DNA of 64,000 nucleotides from Isoetes taiwanensis (Eukaryota; Streptophyta; Lycopodiopsida; Isoetales; Isoetaceae): positions 8,842,036 through 8,906,035 of the forward strand of contig JAJEKV010000049.1 in assembly GCA_021234155.1 (NCBI GenBank), in the 5' to 3' direction. A program made the position numbers and the translations under genes. Positions within the stretch are counted from its first letter, which is position 1; each line of letters opens with the position of its first letter. This document shows positions 51,732 through 60,614 of the stretch, piece by piece. Below the pieces are notes generated by a model. The model was not told the DNA's origin. It saw only the letters and a program-made list of their open reading frames with translations, and ran no database searches.

Positions 51732-53989
51732 GCATGGAACAGGCCATGTTGCACTTACAGCAAAGGGCATTGATTTGTATTCCATTATCTCCATGATATC
51801 AGAAGTTTCAAGTGGAAGAAAAATGACCTCATAGTTTCCTAATCTTTCCAGGGTAGTCTTTTTGGCTACATCACCCTATGCTTTGGAAGAAGGAGGGACA
51901 TTAATTGCAAAAGGGCTTGTCCTATGCATGCTGTTAATCAAAAATAACATATTTTACATAACCATGAGTCTCTTTGTTATTAACATGCCAGGCATACAAG
52001 TGAATTTCTGCTAATGGTTGATTTAGAGTCCACATTCTACGGGTAGATATTGTAATCTATGTATCTACCTATCTATCTACATATTTTAATAGATATTGTA
52101 ATCTATGTATCTACCTATCTATCTACATATTTTAACGTACATATGCAACATCTGGTACGGAACATGAATTGCAACGGGACATGCTTGAGGAATGCTGTTA
52201 ATCAGAAATAGCATATTTTATATATCCAAAACTCTCTTCATTAACATGTCGGGCATACGCGTGAATTTTTAATAATGGATGATTTACAGTCCACATTCTA
52301 CAGATAGATGATGTCATATTTAAAATACATGTGCAGTATATAGTAACACCCCTTAGGCCACAAAAATGTATTGGAGGCATGCACATAACCCATTCTCAAG
52401 CTGTTTCGGTTGGAAAAAATGATAAGTTTACCGTTGTAAAACTTTAAACATCTTTAATAATGCACTTAGCATATGCTTGAGGTGCAGTAACTGATTCCTT
52501 TATTGATTCAGAAAGCATACAAGTCAAGAAAGTATAAATAATGATTAAAAAAGTCATATGTACAAAAAAGTATGTGGAATGCTTTATTAGAACAAACATC
52601 AATTCAGGCAGTATAAGATGAACAGTAAAATTCACTGTGAATATCAAGCGATTCGACAACCTTGACAACTCCTTTGCTTGTATGTAGAGCTAGCTAACGA
52701 GATACGAAGTCCAGCACAAAATCAAAGAATCTGGGTTTCTTGTATTTTACTTTGGATCTTTTCCGTTGTGTGTAAGCATGGAGGAAGTGCACCCAAAATA
52801 TATTCAGGCTCTATACCTTTTATGTTAACAGGAAAATGGTTATACCTTTTCTAAGATGTCGTCTTCTTGTCGATGGAAAGGAACACGTGGCATGCTAAGA
52901 ATCATACTAAGGAATCTGCTTTTTGTCGACATTTTGGTCCTGTATCATAGATATGCCAAGACTGCATGTACACATGGTAGCTTTTGCTTGTCTCCTATAT
53001 AAGCAATAATACAACCAATTTTTCTTTTTCTTTCTTTTTTCCCCTTTTTTTTTTTCCTCCTAAGAATCAAATGGCTCTTTCATGTGGAATGCGATTGTTA
53101 CAAGAATCAAAACAAAACTTTAGTAATCTAAGCTTTATGTCAACAACCTTATATGCTCTTTTTCTAAGCAATGTACACATGAGAGGACCTACATGTCTTG
53201 TCAAGGTTAGAGGCACTATTAGAGGTTGTTGGATTCATGACTTTGGTGTCTATAGTGTCATGATTCTTTTTTCACTTCCCTTCTCGTAAGATGTTATGAT
53301 CCTAGTTTGGTTGAACATCCATGTTGTACTATAGTTCTCATACGTACTCTATGTTCATTTAAGCTTGTAAGATTGATTATGAACATTATATACGAACCCA
53401 TTGACTAACTCCCCATGCACAACCTTTAACATATCATGGTAAACAACTCCATATATATTCACTAAGTAAGGTGGCCATGTTCTATTTCAACATGCTTAGA
53501 AATTTAATTTGCAAGGTTATTGCATCATTCCCTCTAACTATAAGCTAGAGATTGTGCAAGTGATTACATCTCAAACATAAGCTATAGGAATCCAACAACA
53601 TATCTAGACATTAAGTTATGACTCAAGCACTCTCACATCATATTGATACCATTCTTACACCTTAACACCTGGTCCTTGGGTTTTTATGCCTAGGGCGTTA
53701 TCATGACGCCCGAGCCATTTTGGCCATGGCCATATTGCCCGAGAATTTTATTCCCATTAACGCCCGAGGGCCAGGGCGTTATCTACCCCATATCAATGAA
53801 ACTTTAGATTGGCACTTTTGGTCTTGGCCATCCACCGGTCCAAACTTAAAACATAGAAACCGCACTGAACCCCATACATCAATACTCATATATGGCTATG
53901 CTTCCTAAAGGTGCCATATCTATGCCTTGGAATTGTTGTTGGTGCTTTAGAAGATAAAAACAACAAAATAAAAACTAAGCAAACACAAC
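51732..53989. other. non-coding stretch with duplications
   Basis: No gene recognised. A diverged duplication pairs about 51925-52050 with 52185-52312 (shared GCTGTTAATCA, CCACATTCTAC). A near-perfect tandem of about 47 bp lies at 52044-52134 (TCTATGTATCTACCTATC). A GC-rich palindromic patch with repeated GCCCGAG / GGGCGTTAT lies at 53685-53785. Confidence 0.5.
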
Positions 53990-54001
53990 ATCAGGCCATC
54001 G

Positions 54002-54032
54002 GAGGGCAACCCTCCGTGCGCAGCACCTTGTT
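54002..54032 (-). repeat. dispersed repeat family 2, copy 2
   Basis: Inverted match, identical over 31 bases, to 4522-4552; includes a GGAGGG/CCCTCC hairpin. Flanks differ. Confidence 0.55.
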
Positions 54033-54199
54033 ATTATTTGACCATTGATTTCTTTTTACAATCTCGGCCCACTTATGATAATAGGCTTGTCCTTATAATA
54101 GTTTGCCCTTTGTGATCTATAATTTACAATGGTTCCATATTGCCCTATGCCCCTTTATTTTTTACTATTGAGAAGTTCACATAGAGAAATACATGTCTC

Positions 54200-54430
54200 T
54201 AGGTAGGGGACATTGGCATCTTGAGTGCGAAATATATGTTGTTTAAATTGGGGATGAAATAGTTTATTTAGGTTGGGATAATGCCTCCCATTCTGGTGCG
54301 AGAGTAATCATCTAATTCTGCCAATCCCAATATCATCATGCCTACTATAGCCATACCCATGCATATCAGCATCCTCCTCTCGAACTTGTCACAATTTGGT
54401 GGGCCTTAAATCTAAAACATATCTCCTTGA
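54200..54430 (-). pseudogene. 5' fragment of a second S-domain receptor kinase
   Basis: The minus strand aligns with the start of the intact kinase at 60.6-63.2 kb. It has ICMGMAIVGMMILGLAE where the intact gene has MCIGMAIVGMMILLSVGFAE, and PEWEALSQ where it has PGWEAIAQ; nucleotide similarity continues for about 60 bases after that and also into the 5' leader. Frameshifts and stops appear at once after the signal-peptide region. The remainder of the gene is absent. So the locus once held at least two paralogues in the same orientation, about 9 kb apart. Confidence 0.7.
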
Positions 54431-55176
54431 TGTCATTGGACAAAAACCTTGGAGAAAATGTACACTAGCTACAGTACCAAGCAACAACTAGGGTATTAAT
54501 TGGCCAAGCTTATAATTAAGCATTCTGGACCTACTGTGTATTACATTATGTGTCGAGATAGTTTATATAAGCCAACTTTGACATATATTTGGATATTCAA
54601 TTGAATTTTAGGATTTCAACCTTATCTCTCACACCTCGTTAAAACGCTAGTGGTTTTTGAGAACAAACATTAGTGTAATACTTCAAATACAATGGCATAC
54701 AATGCATCTATATGTTATATCATTCTTTCACATCTTGTCAGAACTTGTAATTAGTAATTACATCTATTCATTATTAGTATTAATTCATATCTTGTCAAAA
54801 CTTGTAGAATGCTTCTATACACAAAAACCATATTTAATGGTGTACTCTAACAAGCTTAAAACAACAAACAAAATACTGTTGGTTATGTGATAGTTGACCT
54901 TACCTTTTGTTTAATCATTGAGAAACACACGATAAAATTCATAATTTGCTATCATGTTCGTGACATATTTCAGCATATCCTTATACTACATGCCATTGTG
55001 AGTAATCCCATAAAATTGGACCTTAATTTGGTGATAGACATCCACAAGTGCATATATTAAGATATCATTGTTCCTTCATTGGGTTGAAGAGACAAGGATA
55101 ATAGAAACACATTCTTTTGTCTAAATAAATTTAAAAAAGGGGGAAAGAGAATAATATGTAACCCTACTCTCTCTAG
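54431..55176. other. non-coding stretch, no gene recognised
   Basis: Nothing assignable beyond the leader similarity to the intact kinase just after 54430. Confidence 0.45.
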
Positions 55177-55496
55177 TCAGTATGGGTGATGCCCATTTGC
55201 CCAATGTTGCTTTGGCAGTAGCAATGGGTCCACAACCTCTCAAAGCCTGGTGGAAGGATAAGCAGGCCCAGTGATTCTCCCGTTGGAATGTACAGGCACA
55301 CAGATGCGTGCAAGCACAGACAAAAAAGGAACACAATGCACTGAGGTAGTATCTGGACGCTTTCTTTCTTCACAAGCTTTGGGATGCAGAGGCTCTGACA
55401 CATGTTAAAATGGCACACTATCAGCAGTAAGTCCAATACTCACAAGAGGTCCACAACACTACTTGTGCACCCTTTTTCCAGTCCTTCCATTCGACA
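55177..55496 (+). mobile_element. LINE family 2, copy E, 5' portion
   Basis: Nucleotide similarity to copies A and B in the post-RT region (for example AGGCTCTGACACATGTTAAA and CACACTATCAGCAG). It is interrupted by the LTR-type insertion at 55502 and resumes at 58115. Degenerate; no open frame. Confidence 0.7.
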
Positions 55497-55714
55497 CATC
55501 ATGTAACGCCTAAATGGGTATTCCCGAACCGGCATAAATGGGTAGAAGCGACTACTCATAAACGTCTGGACAGTTTTGCCCAGTTAGTTAAGGGCATGTC
55601 AGTTAGGAATGTCACAAGGCTATGCCATGTCTATGTCATATCATGTCACAATGATTACCAAGTCTTTGCAAATTACCCATGCATATAGGCACCCATGGAG
55701 ACTCGAACTCGAGA

Positions 55715-55729
55715 CCTGCTCTGATACCA
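55715..55729 (-). other. primer-binding site, initiator tRNA-Met
   Basis: TGGTATCAGAGCAGG on the minus strand, two bases after a CA that would end the 5' LTR. Confidence 0.65.
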
Positions 55730-57985
55730 ACTGTGACGAGCTTGCCGAGTTGACCCTACTGGCAACTCAGGATCTTGTCTAAACTTGCACTAATTCTAGA
55801 TTGATAGTATTGGTGAAGAATTGAATTTTCTTACTCATAATAATCAGAGATCAACCATAGTATATCCATTATCAAATACAATAATATTCCGGGAAAACAC
55901 TATCATCAATACATTCACAATATCTAGTTGAGCAATTTAACACAAGAGCTTCTCCTCAAGAACTCAACCACGATCCCCGACTACACTGCTGCCGCTAGCT
56001 TGACCACTGCTTGCTAATCCATTGCACAATGCACTCAAAGTCCTCGTGACTAAGTGGGGATCCCTGGCTGCCTCTGCATACATGGAAATACTCTGGAAAT
56101 CTTGGATAAGCACAAACACAGACGGAATTCTACGTGAGGACAATGCTAAGACAATAACAACGTAATCCAAGGAAATATCAAATATGAACATCAGAAGCAA
56201 AGAACATGGCCAAAATACCAAACCGTCATGACACATAGCTCGGGGACAATGGGAAGCTCAGCCAGCTTACATACAGGCCCTATTAGCAGCATGTTGCCCA
56301 GCCAACTTTTATTCCAAGCCCTGTAGCGGGTGGTGGGATGAACCTCGTATACGCATACCCTCTCAGCCCACGTCTAACACTGGAGGACCTCTTACCATGG
56401 GGCCACAAGAGTTGATTGATGTAGCATCCTTGCCAGGAGCACTACGTCCGGTGTCACAGAGCACAAAATACAAAGAACATAGAACATGAGTCATGTCGGA
56501 ACAAACCCAGGCCACCGAACCTGGAAGCCCGACCCCGAAGGATCCAAATACATAATAAAATACCAAGAACGACAGTGGAACAATGTAAAGACCATGACGT
56601 GTGTTCATTAGCATTTACTAAACATGTGCCTAGACCTTGCCCTTGCCATGGTTGACCGTACAATCTTACCATGTCGAAGTAGCAATTCGGTATTGAAAAC
56701 CCAATAGCAACCAACTTGTCGATGTAGCTTACTCAAACAACTAGTATTGGTGCAGAACTACCCCCATATCCAATGTGGCTAAATTACCACCTTAATAATA
56801 TATATAATCCTATTAAAAACACTTTGCTATGACTTTAAAATATTCATAATGAAAGCTCAAGAATTTAAACATGCAACTACTATCATATCTCAACATCTAG
56901 CATTTCCAAATTAAAAAATCCATATATAGTCTAAAGGCCACAACTGCATATAACTCTTGCCAACTGATCGTAAACCCAGGCTGCATCTTCAGGTGTCAAT
57001 AATACAATTAACTCCTTAGCCTTAGTATTATTAACCTTGTATTCTATAATTTCTTAGTTAAAGTAAATTCAACTACTAAAACAAATGCATGTTCTTATTA
57101 CTTGATTATGCTGCTTGCCAAGCTCTTCATGCTCGATCTCCTTTACTTGTTCCAAGCACAGTCTTCTACTCAGGAGCCATATTGGAGGTCAATCTATCAT
57201 GTTCTACTCCATTTTAGATTTACTGGAGAGCAATTGTTATTAGCAATTCCCTTAACAAGTCCGTAATTGGCATACTTGCCACAATCAAAACCTGTAGGAT
57301 GCTCTGCATTTTCCATATCAAATTAATCCATTGGTTATTTAAACAATCACAAGACAATTGGAAAATACCATGACAACAATATAACAAAGCAACAGAAAAA
57401 TAAATATAAACAACAAAAAGACACAGACATCTAAAATTCGGCAATAATCGTGGCAGTTTCCAAATTGATCCTACTTTTTCTGAGTTTTCCATGCTAAGTC
57501 GACACTTCTTAGGCCTAAATCAACCTTCTCCGTGATTCCGACCTGATTTATATCACTTTACTTGGATTTACCTTCTACTTTTCCATGCCCATACGATTGC
57601 AAATTAAGCTTATCCTTCTGCACATAATATTATCTTGCAAACCAACTAGTAGATCACAACAATCACATGAATAATTCCTTGAAAAGTCAAGAGAAGATCT
57701 GGCCTCATGTATCTAGCGTCTAACAATTCTTTAACACCCAAGCTTTTTCTCAGCTCAAGAACATATGCAAATCTAGCTATGGCAACATTTGAAACCTCAA
57801 ATTGAATCCACAATAAAACCCCACCTGAAAGAAAAAGATGATTGATGTAGTCCATGACGTGATCTCCAAGATTTTGCCTCCTCGGTGTCTCCTCTGCTTT
57901 CTTGCTTTGCAAATTCTTACAAAAACCTTCACATCTCCAATCTCCACTAAGCTCTCCAAAAAACTCTTGCTTATATGCTCTCCAT

Positions 57986-58070
57986 GCTGCATGCATGTTC
58001 TATCTTGCATGCATGTTCCATCTTCCATGCATGTTCTATCTTGCATGCATGTCAAGCATGCATATATGCA
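57986..58070. repeat. CATGCATG-rich tandem repeats
   Basis: Four to five copies of an approximately 17-base unit (GCATGCATGTTCTATCT type) lie near the start of the putative 2.4 kb LTR. CATGCATG is the core of plant RY elements bound by B3 factors, but function here is unknown. Confidence 0.7.
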
Positions 58071-58114
58071 CATGAGTACGTATACTGGCCCATCAAGTGG
58101 CCAGGATCGTTACA

Positions 58115-58221
58115 CATCACCTCCGCATTGAGACAGGTCGATGGACTCAGGAGGCATATGAGGACAGGATCTGTCAATGTTGCCAATAGGGGGCCATTGA
58201 GGGTGAATGTCACGCCCTTCG
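58115..58221 (+). mobile_element. LINE family 2, copy E, 3' portion
   Basis: Continues the LINE across the LTR-type insertion: CACATCACCTCCGCATTGAG, then the Cys/His-end sequence up to GAATGTCACGCCCTTC, where similarity stops without hairpin or tail. Confidence 0.7.
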
Positions 58222-58282
58222 AAGTAAAAAATTTCTATATAAAAAAGTACATCCAGAGTCAAAATTTCTATATAAAAAAGTT

Positions 58283-58588
58283 CTAAATTTTATCTTTTCT
58301 AATTCTACGAGCTAAGTTTAGGTCCTTGGGCATTACTGTCACTCTCTTGGCGCGAATTGCACACGAGTTGCCTTCTTCAAAGAGCTAGACTAGCTCTGCC
58401 TCTAGTACCTCCTACAGGGATCGGGCCATTAGAGGTGTCATTTGGTAGTCCTTTCTGAATTCCTGCATAACCTCTCGGAGGAGCCGCTTGAATGGCGCTT
58501 TCCGAATCAAGAGATTAGTGCAATGCTGGAAGTGCCTAGTCTCCCGTAAAACTCTGGCGTGCCTGGAGTTGGGCCTGTGACGCACCCC
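58283..58588 (-). pseudogene. histone H3-family pseudogene
   Basis: One minus frame, interrupted by two in-frame TAG codons, gives [80 protein letters not shown] and [13 protein letters not shown], ending in TAG at 58283-58285. This covers the histone fold of H3 from the alpha-N region (RYRPGT...LREIRKYQ) to the end (MPKDIQLARRIRGERA). Both stops sit where H3 has Gln or another residue reachable from TAG by one change. The N-terminal tail is missing; the 5' end abuts LINE copy C. No introns. The sequence is far from canonical H3, so it derives from a divergent variant (possibly centromeric type) or has drifted. Confidence 0.75.
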
Positions 58589-59062
58589 TTTGCCCATGAA
58601 GAAGCGCAAAGTGATAGCTTCCATTCGCACGGGTGCACATCACATCCACATTGAGACAGGTCGATGGAGGCATGTGAGGACAGGCTCTGTCAGTGTTGCC
58701 AACAGGGGGACATTGAGGGTGAATGCCACGCCCTTCAAACCTGCCCAACGTTCGATCATATCCGGGCACAGTATGACCAGTTAGTTCTGCCAGACCAGCC
58801 GTTGCATGTGCTATTGAACACGACCTCAGTGGGCTTGTTGGGTTCATATACACACGGACTCAACTATTCCCTTCGGAGCGGTCTTGAATTATTGTATATG
58901 ATTGTATAGTATACTACTATACTTATTATTGTTAAGGTTTCTCCCCTAAAACCCTTCGTGTGTAATTCTGACAGTAATATGCTTACAACTCTTTTCTTTG
59001 TATGGGGCCCATAGGCCAATTGGTCTCCATGGACGATAAAAATACATTCTATTCTATTCTAT
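58582..59062 (+). mobile_element. LINE family 2, copy C
   Basis: Begins at the [17 protein letters not shown] segment, includes the Cys/His end (CQCCQQGDIEGECHALQTCP), a weakened 3' hairpin (58924-58979) and a (TTCTA)n tail (59042-59062). 5'-truncated. Confidence 0.8.
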
Positions 59063-59655
59063 TCTCTTGATCGTCACGTCGTCTACTTTCAGGAGGTGGT
59101 CAATATGGGCAATGCTCATCTCCCCAACTTGGCTTACACGTGGCAATGGGGCCACAATGCCTCAAGGCTTGCTGGAAGGAAAAGAGGCCTCAGTGGCTGG
59201 CCAAATAGAATGTGCAGGAACACAAGTGCATACATGTGGAAAGAGAAGAGGAATGCCATAGCTTGAGGCAGTATCTTGATGCTTGCTTCCTGAGAAAGCA
59301 TTGGGATGTCAGTAGGCATTGAACAGGTCAAGACATCACATTACCAGCACCACATAAACCCCACACTGGAATGGGGCTCACAATGCTACCTGCATACCCA
59401 TTTGCCTATGAAAAGCCGCAGACTTATGTTCTCAAATTGCATAGGTACGCACCATCTTCGCATTGAGACAAGCAAATGGATTGAAGAACTATGCCAAGAT
59501 ATGCTTTATCAGTGTGGCTAAGTGGAAGCCATTGAGGATGAATATCACACTCTTCAAGGCTGCCTGATGTGATCACATCTGGGCACACTATGTTGAGTTG
59601 GTCAAGCGTAATCACCCATTGCATGTGATATCTAGTCAAGCTATATCTATTAGAT
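59063..59655 (+). mobile_element. LINE family 2, copy D
   Basis: Begins immediately after copy C's (TTCTA)n tail, at sequence matching the HIVYFQKVVAM region of copy A, and continues through a degenerate Cys/His end to about 59640. No hairpin or tail is visible. Head-to-tail with copy C. Confidence 0.7.
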
Positions 59656-60614
59656 AGCCCAAGATACAACTAAGTGCATTCACCTTGCCACTGGCATGTA
59701 TAAAGTTTGAAACTAAACTCAACGTCACTATCTATAATGAAATCCAAAGCAACAAGTATGAATTATTTACCACACATGTCCAAACTAAGGTAGCAAACAT
59801 CTGCATCATAGGGTTAATCTACTTTTTTCTACTAAGGATACATAGCGCACTAACGCGGCAACGTGGCCCACCATTAGACAATCTACCAGTTATAGTAATT
59901 TATAGGAATATACCTTCACAATTATCATGCCCCCCCCCATTTTTTTTTCTCCGATGTATTAAATTGCCAAAAAAACATTTTGTACTTCTAAAATATGTTT
60001 TTGAAGAAATATATATATGAATTTTCACATTGATATAGAGAACCTGTCCTTGATTCATACGAGGGATGACTTTGGGCATCGAGAGCTAATGGATGGGCAC
60101 ATTCCCGAGTTACACTTTTTTTTTTGCCTTGTATGGAGATCCTTGTTTGTGGGGTGACCCCACATGTTGGGTTTACATTATAGAAAGATTATCAAGATAG
60201 AAGATAACAAATATATATAGTAGATTTGCAGTCTGACCAATGTTGAGGCATCATGGCAAGAGAATTTGGACAAATCCACTGGAACCTGAACCCACTGGAA
60301 CTGTGATAGGTTAAGGTCCTGTAATGGACCAAGGCGCATATAGCCACTGGAACCTGTGATAGGTTAAGGTCCTGCACTGGACCAAGGCGCATATAGATAA
60401 TGACGCTTGTATGTGAGAAAAAACACAATTGGTCTTTACTTGAATAGTGATGCTTAACTAGTTTTTCATCCTTTACAATTGATTGCAACCACACTTCACA
60501 TTGATGTGGAGGATATCTACCAACTATGACATGGGCACTAGTTTACTTAACCACCCCTTCTATATTACATCAGATACACATTCATCCGTGTATGGTAGTA
60601 CCCATGGAAAACCT
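59656..60614. other. non-coding stretch with a 64-bp tandem duplication
   Basis: No gene recognised. Two copies of GTGATAGGTTAAGGTCCTG plus TGGACCAAGGCGCATATAG lie at 60285-60410. C- and T-runs occur near 59930-59950. The 3' region of the receptor kinase begins at the right edge. Confidence 0.5.

Larger units (their letters stand above)
55502..58114 (-). mobile_element. LTR-retrotransposon-derived insertion, 2.6 kb, nested in LINE copy E
   Basis: Termini are TGTAACG (55502) and CGTTACA (58114). CATCA flanks both sides (55497-55501, 58115-58119), a 5-bp target-site duplication; removing the insert rejoins LINE copy E. On the minus strand a 15-base initiator-tRNA-Met primer-binding site (TGGTATCAGAGCAGG, 55729-55715) follows a CA at 55732, implying a 5' LTR of about 2.4 kb (58114-55732). 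Only about 230 bp remain beyond the PBS, with no gag-pol and no recognisable second LTR. Short open frames inside show no domain. Either a large non-autonomous element with a deleted 3' half, or a rearranged LTR. Confidence 0.6.

Noticed and set aside
55700-55740. tRNA-like sequence (GATACCA, GAGTTCGAGTC text)
   Set aside because: It matches the complement of the initiator tRNA 3' end as a retrotransposon primer-binding site; no cloverleaf can be built.
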